DNA from: Folioceros fuciformis
Lineage: Eukaryota; Anthocerotophyta; Anthocerotopsida; Anthocerotales
DNA length: 64,000 nucleotides
Assembly (NCBI GenBank): GCA_049999805.1
Contig: JBNGIO010004579.1
Span: 27,641-91,640 of the forward strand
Reading direction: 5' to 3'
The translations under genes were made by a program, and so were the position numbers. Under the pieces are notes generated by a model. That model saw only the letters and a program-made list of their open reading frames with translations. It was not told where the DNA came from and searched no databases. Below, piece by piece: positions 31,701-40,809 of the stretch; the first letter of the stretch is position 1; every line of letters starts with the position of its first letter.

Positions 31701-34239
31701 TGGACAAGGCAGCTCGCCGCCCCTGTCCTCTCCTGTTTCTCGACCAGCAGGAGGGGACTTGGGCTTAGATGAGAAGAAGGTTGAGTACACCACTTTCAAT
31801 GTGGAAATGGATAAAGTGCTTGGTCCTGAGAGCAGCACGGCCATCTTGGAAGTTTCTGGTGATCAGGAGGTTTTCCGAGATAGCAGTGCATTGTCTTCGG
31901 ATGTTTCTCGAGAGAAGACGCAGATTCCTGTGCAGGATAGAATGTCAATTACCAGTAATGAGGAAGATGCTGCTGATGAAGCTTCGCTGGTTTTGGATGG
32001 TGAAGCGTATGAAGAACGGGACTCTTCAGTCCTGCATGTAAGGGAAGGTCAGGAAGTTCTTAAGGAAAGTTCAGTTACCAGATCGGATGTCATCCGAACG
32101 GCTCTGCCTTCACCGGCCTCGGGTGCAGCAAAAGGCAGGAAGAACAAGAACAAAGCAAACATCTCTGGAGTTGGAATACCAGTTGTTTCTGAAGCTACCT
32201 CCATGAGATCCAGTGTTGTACCGACAGCCTCTACAGTAGTATCTTCTGAAGGCGAACCAAGTGTAAGCACCAGTTCAAGGCCAAACACAATTGAGGGCTT
32301 GGCTACTCAGGCGATTGCTATGCAGGATACATTGAATCAGGTAATGAGGTCTCTGCTTTAGCTTTTCTCTTGTCGACTTATTTATAATTGAACCTCTGTT
32401 CCTTTCTCAACTTGAAAAGAGAATATGTCCTGGATGAAAGGATGACTGACTGATGCGTTTGCATTTCCAGTTAATGGTGATGCAGAAGGAACTACACAAG
32501 CAGATGGCAGTTATCTTAGCTGTTCCACTCAACAAAGAGGGAAAGCGAGTGGAGATCGCTTTAGGGGCACGCATCGAGAGGGTTGTGAAGGCACATGGTG
32601 ATGCAATGTGGGCCCGAATGCAAGAGGAAAATGTCAAACGTGATAAAGCGGACCGAGACCGATTGTCATCGGCTTTCTCAAACTTCTTCAACAAGGATCT
32701 GCCTGTGGCTTTTGAGCGCACTCTGAAGAAGGAGATAACTGCTAATGCTCCAGCAGTTGCAAAGCAGATCACACCTTACGTCGAAAAGGCTGTCATGGCA
32801 GTTTTTACTGATGGTTTCCAGGTATGAACTCTGGAGTGTTGGACAGCTTAGATAGCCTGATTACTTTGCATTCCTATCCTGGTATTTGTTGGTTTCTTAT
32901 TCTAATTTCTGGTAGCAGAAGTCCCTCGGCGAAAAAATTTCATCACAGTTGGAGAAAATTGTTTCAACAAGGCTGGAGGCATCTGTGAGCAAGCAATTGC
33001 AGACTCAGTTCCATACTGCAGGAAGGCAAATACTGCAGGTTGGAGTTCGGACAGGATATTGTTTTTGCGTTGTTGCTTTCCTTTTGAAGTATGACTTGTG
33101 GTGAATCCCATTAATATTTGGCTGATACTGTGCAGGATTCTATTCGGGCATCATTTGAAGCATTGATAGTTCCGGCATTTGATAGGTCATGCAGGTCAAT
33201 GTTCGAGCAAGTAGATGAGGCTTTTCAGCAGGGGATGGCTGAGCATACAGCCCATGCACAGCAACAGTTCAACGAGTCTCATTCTGCACTCGCCAGCACC
33301 CTGCAGGTAGTGGACCTAGCTATTATGTTTGATCCTTGGTCTATGCTTGTTGTGAAAATTGACGTGCAGGTTTCCACCGTCAGTATCTGCTCAGTCGTCT
33401 CTCCTCCTGGCCGTCTATCTTCCTCTGAACTTGCCGCTCGTCATGCAGGATGCAGTAACTTCTGCAACATCTCTTGTAGCTTCTCTGAAAGGGGACATAG
33501 CTGATGGGCAAAGGAAGCTGGTGGCACTAGCTGAAAATGCAGGTGCTACAGCTGCGAGGGCTGGTTTAAGTGTTGGTCAGAGCAATTGCACACTTCGTGA
33601 TAAGGTAAATGTGAAGATGACCGACTTTGAAATACAGATGAGTCTACCGCATGTGGAAGGAAGGAAGCGTGGGGCATGTACTGATACTGGCTTTTGCACT
33701 TTGGACACGTGATCTACGTAGGTGCTCTCGCTGCAGCATGTGGAAGAGGCTCTGGATCCTACGATTGAGCTGTCAAGGTTGGTGAGCGAGGACAGGCTGG
33801 AGGAGGCTTTCAATAGAGCCCTTTCATTGAGTGACGTGGCAGTGGTGTCATGGTTATGTACTCAGGTGGGCCGAAAGACAGCTGATTGTCGTTGGTGGCG
33901 GTGTGCATCTCTGACAAGAGGCTAACCGTCTGACTGCTGCAGATTGATCCGGAAAAGCTTTTCACGAGGGTCCCGCTGCCCCTGAGTCAAGGAGTGCTGT
34001 TATCTCTGGTGCAGCAGCTTGGCTGCGAATTAGGACAAGACACGACCAGGAAACTGACATGGATCCAACATGCTGCTCTTCTACTGAACCCCAATGACCC
34101 CCTGCTCGCACCCCACATGAGGCCCTTTCTAGAGCAGCTTTACCAAAATTTGCATCGCCAGATGGTGGCTTCTCCGGGCAACCCATCCATACGGCTGGTG
34201 ATTCATCTCGTTAACTCCTTGCTAACATCATGTAAGTGA
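28707..34239 (+). CDS. VCS: VARICOSE/EDC4-like mRNA decapping scaffold, 12 exons
   Basis: Exons: 28707-29510, 29607-29656, 29769-29925, 30026-30253, 30360-30494, 30628-32340, 32471-32821, 32919-33038, 33136-33306, 33449-33604, 33722-33865, 33943-34239. All phases join, giving 1441 residues (Arabidopsis VCS 1344). The start is the first ATG; frame upstream opens only at GTG. A Pro-rich N-terminus precedes the WD40-type region: [97 protein letters not shown] Ser/Glu-rich linker (~residues 590-980) follows, then the helical C-terminus: [85 protein letters not shown] binds DCP2/DCP1 in P-bodies for 5'-to-3' mRNA decay. The first donor (ctg|gtctgt) is weak, so that boundary is least certain. An aataaa lies at 34350. 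Confidence 0.95.
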
Positions 34240-34487
34240 ACTGGAGTGGACCATGAAGTGTGTATACTGACCCGAGAGAGTTAGGGGGTCGTAACACGTT
34301 TTGCAAACTCGATGTTCTACATTTGTTGCCACTTCTGTGGATGTCATGTAATAAATGCGGCTGCGCACCGCTGCTTTATTTGTTCCTTCCCGGACCCTTT
34401 GATGCCCTAATTGCTTGGTTGGTTCCGGTACTCTGAGCGATTCAAATGCCGCCATCGTGGTGGCTCTGGAAACCTGTATTATGAGGG

Positions 34488-36857
34488 ATGCCCGTTTGTG
34501 CTCGAAGTGTTTGGTTGATTCTACGCAGTAGACTGACAGGATATCAGTCCTTGGGTGCACCGCGGGCTCGTGGCTTGGCTGGGTACAAGTCCAAGCTCTG
34601 CAGTGAGCACAGCAGAAAGTGCACAGTTGCCCGCTGTGGTAGGTATGCCGTGCTCCTCAGATCCACTCACTACCTTGCCCAGCCCTTGGAAGGCTCGGTT
34701 CGCAGTTTGGATGATGCCGACAAGTTGGCGAGAACTGCAGGGTATGCCGACCCTGTGGAATGGAGAAAGCTGTGTGATCATGGACAGCTTCTCAAGGCCT
34801 TTGAGGTGCTGGTCCGCATGGCTGACAAGGGTGACTTCGTGTCCAGGGACATGCTGTATCATCTGCTCAAGGGTTGTATTGAGTACAGGGATGTGGGCAT
34901 CGGCAGGCGTATTCATGCCGTGTCTGCTGGCCTTGGGTATGGCGGGAATTCCTTCTTAGCCACTCATATCATTCGCATGTATGCTTCTCTGGGTAGCCTG
35001 GTGGAAGCGAGCCAGACATTCAGCCTGTTTCCTGCACCCGACGTGTTTGTGTGGGCGTCCATCATTTCTGCACATGCTGAGCACGGCCAGCCGGATGATG
35101 CGGTGCAACTTTATCACCAAATGAGGCAGTCAGGTGTCCAGGCGAACGACTACGTGTTTGTGGCGGTCTTGAAGGCCTGTGCTCGTGGAGGGGATTTGAC
35201 GTCCGGAAAGTGGGTCCATGGTCATGTCACGGACACTGGGGGGCGGCCTGGTGCCTTTGTTGGCAGCTCGCTTGTCGACATGTATGCCAAATGTGGCAGC
35301 CTGCAGGACGGCCGTGCCGTATTCGACAGCTTGCCCACGAAGACTGTAGTGACATGGAGTGCCATGATCAGCGCATATTCTCAGCATGGCTTTGGTCAGG
35401 AAGCCCTCAATCTGTATGGTAGAATGGAGCGAGAGGGCCTGACGCCAGGGAACGACGTCACGTTTGTGGCCCTTTTGAAAGCCTGCGCTAGCATTGGAGC
35501 CTTACAGGAAGGACGGCGGTTGTATGCTCAGATTCTCAGCTGGGGAGTCAGTGTGAGCTTAATTGTCGGTAATACCTTACTGGACATGTTCGCGAAATGT
35601 GGGAGTCTGGCGGATGCGCGCATAGTGTTTGACGGGTTGCCAGCCCGGAGTTTGGTCTCGTGGAGTGCCATGATTGCAGGATATGTGCAACATGGGCGTG
35701 GGCAGGAGGCTATCAATCTGTTCGATAGTATGTTGCAGGATGGAGTCGTTCCAGATAGCTTCACACTTGTTTGCGCTTTGAAAGCATGTGCTGACGTAGG
35801 AGCTAAGCAGAGAGGCCAGAAGATTCATGCCCAGGTTCTGGAAATGGGACTAGAAACAGATTCGTTCATCGGGAATGCTTTGGTGGACATGTATGCCAAG
35901 TGTGGGAGTATGCACGACGCTCAAGGAGTTTTCTCCAGATTGTCCAGAAGAGATGTGGTGACATGGAATGCCCTGATTCATGGCTATGGCCTACATAATA
36001 ATTGCAACACGGCAATGAGGTGTTTTCTGGAGATGCAGCAGCAGGGAGTGGAGCCGGATGGTGCTACATTCCTCTCTCTGCTCATGGCATGCAGCCATGT
36101 GGGCCTGGTGAATGAGGGCCAGTATTTCTTCAGGTTCATGGTAGAAGAGCATGGCACGCTGCCCACTGCCGAACACTACAGTTGCCTGGTGGACCTTCTA
36201 GGGCGAGCCGGGCATTTGGAAGAAGCAGAAACTGTGCTGCAACGGATGCCTTGCCAACAGGACGTCGTCGGGTGGATGTCCCTCCTGAGCGCTTGCCTAA
36301 CTCACTGTGACGTGGAGAGAGGGAGGAGATGCTTCAATCGTCTGACTGAAGTGGATCGCCAGCAAGCTGCGGCATACATACTCATGTCACACATATACAG
36401 AAATGCTGGTCGTTGGGAGGCTGTAGCGGAGATAGAACGCTTGAGAAATTGCGTGGGTGCTCAGAAGAAGCCTGCGATGGCCTTCATTGAGGTGGGCAGG
36501 ACAGTGCACGAATTCATTGTAGGGGAAGCGCGTGCCGATACTTCTGGAAAGCTCATGGCCACAAATTTCCTCATCCAGCAGGAGGTCCAAGTCACATTCC
36601 CACAGCCAGAATTGAGGAAGTGGAAAGGAGATGTTCTATGCGGTCATGCAGAGAAATTAGCCCTGGCGTTCGGTCTTCTGAACACTCCTGACGGGACTCC
36701 TTTGCTGGTGACCAAGAACCTGCGGATGTGCGATGACTGCCACAATGGCACAAAGATTTTGTCCCGGCTTGAAAGACGACCGATCATAGTTAGGGACAAT
36801 CATCATGTGCATCACTTCAAAGATGGCGTATGTTCTTGCCAAGATGGGAGGATTTGA
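34488..36857 (+). CDS. PPR-4: PLS-class PPR protein with DYW:KP domain ending DGRI
   Basis: This intronless gene encodes 789 residues from an ATG at 34488, 249 bp after the VARICOSE stop on the same strand. The Arg/Ser/Leu-rich leader suggests organelle import. PLS triplets start at ~125 with the family pattern shared with PPR-1, -2, -3 and -5 ([34 protein letters not shown]). E/E+ motifs follow. The C-terminal domain has [11 protein letters not shown] (KP at the PG-box site), [13 protein letters not shown] (HxE) and NLRMCDDCH (CxxC). It ends CSCQDGRI, one residue longer than a DYW end and of the GR-x kind. There is no PDF module. The expected role is organelle RNA editing, possibly U-to-C. 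It converges on PPR-5 with 85 bp between stops. Confidence 0.92.
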   Translation: MPVCARSVWLILRSRLTGYQSLGAPRARGLAGYKSKLCSEHSRKCTVARCGRYAVLLRSTHYLAQPLEGSVRSLDDADKLARTAGYADPVEWRKLCDHGQLLKAFEVLVRMADKGDFVSRDMLYHLLKGCIEYRDVGIGRRIHAVSAGLGYGGNSFLATHIIRMYASLGSLVEASQTFSLFPAPDVFVWASIISAHAEHGQPDDAVQLYHQMRQSGVQANDYVFVAVLKACARGGDLTSGKWVHGHVTDTGGRPGAFVGSSLVDMYAKCGSLQDGRAVFDSLPTKTVVTWSAMISAYSQHGFGQEALNLYGRMEREGLTPGNDVTFVALLKACASIGALQEGRRLYAQILSWGVSVSLIVGNTLLDMFAKCGSLADARIVFDGLPARSLVSWSAMIAGYVQHGRGQEAINLFDSMLQDGVVPDSFTLVCALKACADVGAKQRGQKIHAQVLEMGLETDSFIGNALVDMYAKCGSMHDAQGVFSRLSRRDVVTWNALIHGYGLHNNCNTAMRCFLEMQQQGVEPDGATFLSLLMACSHVGLVNEGQYFFRFMVEEHGTLPTAEHYSCLVDLLGRAGHLEEAETVLQRMPCQQDVVGWMSLLSACLTHCDVERGRRCFNRLTEVDRQQAAAYILMSHIYRNAGRWEAVAEIERLRNCVGAQKKPAMAFIEVGRTVHEFIVGEARADTSGKLMATNFLIQQEVQVTFPQPELRKWKGDVLCGHAEKLALAFGLLNTPDGTPLLVTKNLRMCDDCHNGTKILSRLERRPIIVRDNHHVHHFKDGVCSCQDGRI

Positions 36858-36942
36858 TCTCCGTAGATATCTGCCCTCTGGTGTAGAGCTTGGGCAAATG
36901 ATTTACCTCAAATTCTGGGGTCTGTCTGCGTGACAAATTATC

Positions 36943-39900
36943 TCAGTTGTTGTTCACGAATCTGACTGTTGTTGGCCCACAAAGTCGCTTTGCCAACACC
37001 GTCACTTGTATTAGTCTGTCGCAGTTGAATCTGTCTGGTGGGTTGGGTCGGTGGAAGAAAGCAGTACAAGTTGCCACAGTCAGGGGCGTTGGATCCAATT
37101 TCCACTTCGGACTCCAAATTTTGACGTGCATCTGTTGGTGCAGTGTTGGGCCCCGTCCATTTGTGTGCTGTATCCTATTTTGACATGTGCGTGCTGTGAG
37201 GCTATACGATAGCTGGCTTCTCGCTGTGACCAAAGAAATGTTCTTGTTTTCGTCAGAAAAGTTCGAGTCCAAGTATGGGGCGTACCCTGCGATGGGAATT
37301 TTGCAGGACACCTGTCTGGGCTTTGCTTCACTTTGGGGATGCTTCTCGTCCCCAACCAAAAAGCTGTGCACCAGTCCGTCCTCGTCTGTCCACCAGCTCT
37401 GGCCTGGCTGCTTCCAAGCTCCGATTATTGTTCTCTTCGCTTGGATCTCCTGTGCCTCCTCCCACATGTGAGCACTGGTGTATATGTTTGACATTATCAC
37501 ATATGCCGCGGCATCTCGGCTGTCCAACTTCACTGCTTCATTGAAAGCATGGTTTCCCACCTCTACGTTGCTCCACTTTCGACAGGCAGCCAATAGGGTG
37601 TGCCACATTGAAGCATTACACAAGACAGGCAGCGATTTGACCAAAGATAAGGCCTCGTCTAGGAGTCCTGCACGGCCCAATAGGTCCACCATGCACGAGT
37701 AGTGCTCCACTGTGGGCGTGATGCCATGCTGTCTGCTCATATCCTCGAAGTATTGTCTACCCTTATGCACAAGACCTGCATGACTGCATACTGATAGTAC
37801 ACAAAGGAACGTGATGCCCACAGGCCGTATGCCATCCTCTCTCATTCTGTGGACCAGATTGAAGACCATTTCGCTATCTCCTTGGGAGGTGTAGCCTGCA
37901 ATAAGTGCAGTCCAGGTGACAACGTCTTTTTCGGGCAATGCATCGAACACTAGCTGTGCATCTATCATGCTTCCGGCCTGTCCGTACATGTGAATCAAAC
38001 TGCCAGCTATAAACATGTCAGCTTGAAGCTCTTGTTCTCTAATCTGTGCATGTAGCTGCCGTCCAAGATGCAAAGCTGCCACATTTGCACATGCCTGCAG
38101 TAGGCACACAAATGTTATGGAATCGGCTACGGCTGTGCCTTCTCGTTGCATGACACGGTAGAGCCGAAAGGCCTCCTGGCCCATGCCATGTTGGGAATAC
38201 CCCCCTATCATGGCGTTCCATGTCACCGCATCTTTCTGACCAAGTCCGTCAAACACTCTCTGAGCATCTTCCAAGCTGCCGCACTTTGAATACATGTTCA
38301 CCAGACTACTGGCTATAAACCCATCAGTTTCATGCCCTTGCTCTCTGATTTGTGCATGAAGCTCCCTCCCCATCTCCAAAGCCGGTGTACCGACACTGGC
38401 ACATGCCTGCAGGAGGCACAGTAATGTTACAGGATCGTTCACTCCAATGCCTTTTTTTTGCATAGCACTGTACAGCTGAAGGGCTTCCTGCCCCATACCC
38501 TGTTGAGAATACCCTGCTATCATGGAAGTCCACGTTACCACATTTTTCTGACCAAGTCCGTCAAACACTCTTTGAGCATCTTCCAGGCTGCCACATTTTG
38601 CATACATGTTGACTAAACAGCTGGATATGAACACATCACCGTCATGTCCTTGCTCTCTAACTTGCGCATGAAGCTGCTTCCCCATCTCCAAAGCCGCTGT
38701 GCCGACACTAGCACATGCCTGGAGGAGGCAAATAAATGTCACTGAAGTAGGCTTAACGAGGCCGACTTCTCGCATACCACTGTACAGCTGAAGAGCTTCC
38801 TGCCCCATGCCCTGCTGGGCATACCCTGTTATCATGGCATTCCATGTCACGACGTCTTTTTGACTGAGTGTGTCAAACACTCCCTGTGCGTCTGCCAAAC
38901 TGCCACACTTTGCATACATATTCACCAGACTGCTGGCTACAAACACGTCCCCTTGATGCCCCTCCTGTCTGAGCTGCGCATGGAGCTGCTTCCCCATCTC
39001 CAATGCAGGGGTACCCACACCTGCACATGCCTGCAGGAGGCAAACGTAGGTCACGACATCTGGTACTGTCAGGCCGTCGTCCTGCATAGCGCTGTATATG
39101 TGAAGGGCTTCCTGTCCCTTGCCCAGCTGAGAATATGCTGCAATCATGGCATTCCATGTCACCACATCTTTCTGACTAAGTCCGTCGAAGACTCTCTGGG
39201 CGTCTTCCAAGCTGCCACACTTAGCATACATATTCACTAAACTGTTGCCAACAAGCACATCAGCTTGATGTCCTCCTGCTCTGATTTGAGCATGAAGCTG
39301 CTTTCCCTTTTCCAAACCCGGGTTGCCCACACTCGAACACGCCTGCAGCAGGCAAACAAATGTCACAGAATCTGGCATGACGATGCCTTCCCTTTGCATA
39401 GCACTGTAGAGACGGAGGGCCTCCAGCCCTTTGCCCTGCTGAGAATACCCCGCCATCAGCGCATTCCATGTCACCACATCTTTCACAGCAAGACCGTCAA
39501 ACACTCTCTGAGCATCTTCCAAGCTGCCACACTTTGCGTACATGTTAACCAAGCAGTTGCAGACGAACAAACCGGGATGACAGCCAGTGGCCAGAATATC
39601 AGCATGAACCAACTGCCCAGTTTTCAAGTCTGCTGCCCTTGCACAGGCTTGGAGAGCTGCCACAAACACATGGCCGTCTGGCTTCACACTTGACCTGCGC
39701 ATCCGATGATAGAGATGTACGGCCTCACTTTCTTTTCCATGTCGAACATGGGCAGAAATTATGGCAGTCCACGTGAAGTTGTCCGGTTTAGCAACGCCTT
39801 GAAAAACATCCATCGCATCTTGCACCCTGCCATGAGAAGCGTACATTCTCAGAATGTGGAAGCCCAGGAACGTGTCTGATTGGTATCCCTTTCTCACCGC

Positions 39901-40320
39901 TAAGGCATGGACACGCCTACTCAGAACAAGATCCTTCTTCAATACACACCTCTTCAGCACTGCGTACAAAAGACATATCGAAACACAACGGTCTGTCTGC
40001 ACGAGAACTCCCAAAGCCTCGACAGCCTCGTCGACACGGCCATCATTACACACCCTGCTTATGGTTTCATCCGTTACGCCCCGATCATAGCCTGCAGGCC
40101 CGCCAAGCTGGTGAGAATCATCCGGGAAACTCGTGTCCGAGGCACAAAGACCTGGCTGCCTGTCCAACCAAGGCGTTCGCTCACACGAGTCATTGAAGCA
40201 ATGAACCTCCTGGGCCTGCCTGTGACGGATGCCTGATCTATCTCCAGGCCGACATCCTCCCCGAAAGGGTGAATCGAAGAGAATCGCACGTGCCTCAATT
40301 GCAACGCCCGACACAACCAT
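36943..40320 (-). CDS. PPR-5: PLS-class PPR protein with amplified repeats and truncated canonical DYW domain
   Basis: This intronless gene encodes 1125 residues from an ATG at 40320. The N-terminal repeats match the PPR-1 to -4 family (LLYAVLKRCVLKKDLVLSRR). The middle holds consecutive near-identical 104-residue PLS units of the type GKQLHAQ(I/L/V)R-x(n)[20 protein letters not shown]. The C-terminal region differs from its neighbours. The E domain reads VKLDSRDAAAYVIMSNIYTS, the PG box is intact (KQPGQSWW) and VHSFLVGDEKHPQSEA follows, as in ordinary C-to-U factors. After GYAPYLDSNFSDENK the DYW similarity stops. About 100 unrelated residues follow, with no HxE or CxxC, so no deaminase is present. 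It may be a recent truncation, a protein needing a DYW domain in trans, or an early pseudogene. The PPR frame itself is intact. Confidence 0.88.
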   Translation of the reverse strand: MVVSGVAIEARAILFDSPFRGGCRPGDRSGIRHRQAQEVHCFNDSCERTPWLDRQPGLCASDTSFPDDSHQLGGPAGYDRGVTDETISRVCNDGRVDEAVEALGVLVQTDRCVSICLLYAVLKRCVLKKDLVLSRRVHALAVRKGYQSDTFLGFHILRMYASHGRVQDAMDVFQGVAKPDNFTWTAIISAHVRHGKESEAVHLYHRMRRSSVKPDGHVFVAALQACARAADLKTGQLVHADILATGCHPGLFVCNCLVNMYAKCGSLEDAQRVFDGLAVKDVVTWNALMAGYSQQGKGLEALRLYSAMQREGIVMPDSVTFVCLLQACSSVGNPGLEKGKQLHAQIRAGGHQADVLVGNSLVNMYAKCGSLEDAQRVFDGLSQKDVVTWNAMIAAYSQLGKGQEALHIYSAMQDDGLTVPDVVTYVCLLQACAGVGTPALEMGKQLHAQLRQEGHQGDVFVASSLVNMYAKCGSLADAQGVFDTLSQKDVVTWNAMITGYAQQGMGQEALQLYSGMREVGLVKPTSVTFICLLQACASVGTAALEMGKQLHAQVREQGHDGDVFISSCLVNMYAKCGSLEDAQRVFDGLGQKNVVTWTSMIAGYSQQGMGQEALQLYSAMQKKGIGVNDPVTLLCLLQACASVGTPALEMGRELHAQIREQGHETDGFIASSLVNMYSKCGSLEDAQRVFDGLGQKDAVTWNAMIGGYSQHGMGQEAFRLYRVMQREGTAVADSITFVCLLQACANVAALHLGRQLHAQIREQELQADMFIAGSLIHMYGQAGSMIDAQLVFDALPEKDVVTWTALIAGYTSQGDSEMVFNLVHRMREDGIRPVGITFLCVLSVCSHAGLVHKGRQYFEDMSRQHGITPTVEHYSCMVDLLGRAGLLDEALSLVKSLPVLCNASMWHTLLAACRKWSNVEVGNHAFNEAVKLDSRDAAAYVIMSNIYTSAHMWEEAQEIQAKRTIIGAWKQPGQSWWTDEDGLVHSFLVGDEKHPQSEAKPRQVSCKIPIAGYAPYLDSNFSDENKNISLVTARSQLSYSLTARTCQNRIQHTNGRGPTLHQQMHVKIWSPKWKLDPTPLTVATCTAFFHRPNPPDRFNCDRLIQVTVLAKRLCGPTTVRFVNNN
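38060..39617 (-). repeat. Five tandem 312-bp coding repeat units inside PPR-5
   Basis: Units of 104 codons recur with a 312-bp period. The reference string encoding VTWNAMI (plus strand tcatggcattccatgtcac) appears near 38210, 38520, 38832, 39145 and 39457. Each unit is one P-L-S triplet with a 2-residue insertion (SVG-x-x-ALEM) that ordinary 102-residue triplets lack. This shared insertion shows that the units arose by duplication of one triplet. Confidence 0.88.
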
Positions 40321-40809
40321 TGCTAGCTGGCGTGCTGGAGCACGCTGAAAGCCAGACTGCCCGGATACCCAATTTCCACACCTGCTGAGGACTGCGTGGC
40401 GAAGAATTGATCAGATGCATTCCAGGGCTTTGAGAGGATAGCCGTTGACAAAATTGTGGGGAGTTCCACATACACCTGCCTCCACAGAAAGGTGCGAACA
40501 ACAACCGCCTTGTGGCTGCTGCGGGTGATGCGTCTTCGCAGCAACAAGTCGCCTGCGTCGTTGCTGGATGGAACAGTTTCTGCTTATGGAGATGACGATC
40601 CTTAGCCAAGTGCTGGCCATCGTCTTCTGAAACGAAATGGGGGTCAGCAGGTCAGGGCCTGATGGGGGTGCGTTATTAGATTCCGTTCAATCCCATGACC
40701 AGGGGTGTGAAGCTGTCTGATGACGAGATCAGAGGCAGGTGCAGAAGGAGCCAACGTGGTGCTCACGGCATTCGGTGCTTCTCCAGAGGCTGTAGGGAAG
40801 GCGACACGA
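40321..40809. other. Spacer between PPR-5 and PPR-6
   Basis: The interval holds the PPR-5 upstream region and the PPR-6 3' end. I looked for E, E+ or DYW remnants downstream of PPR-6 and saw none. Confidence 0.5.
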
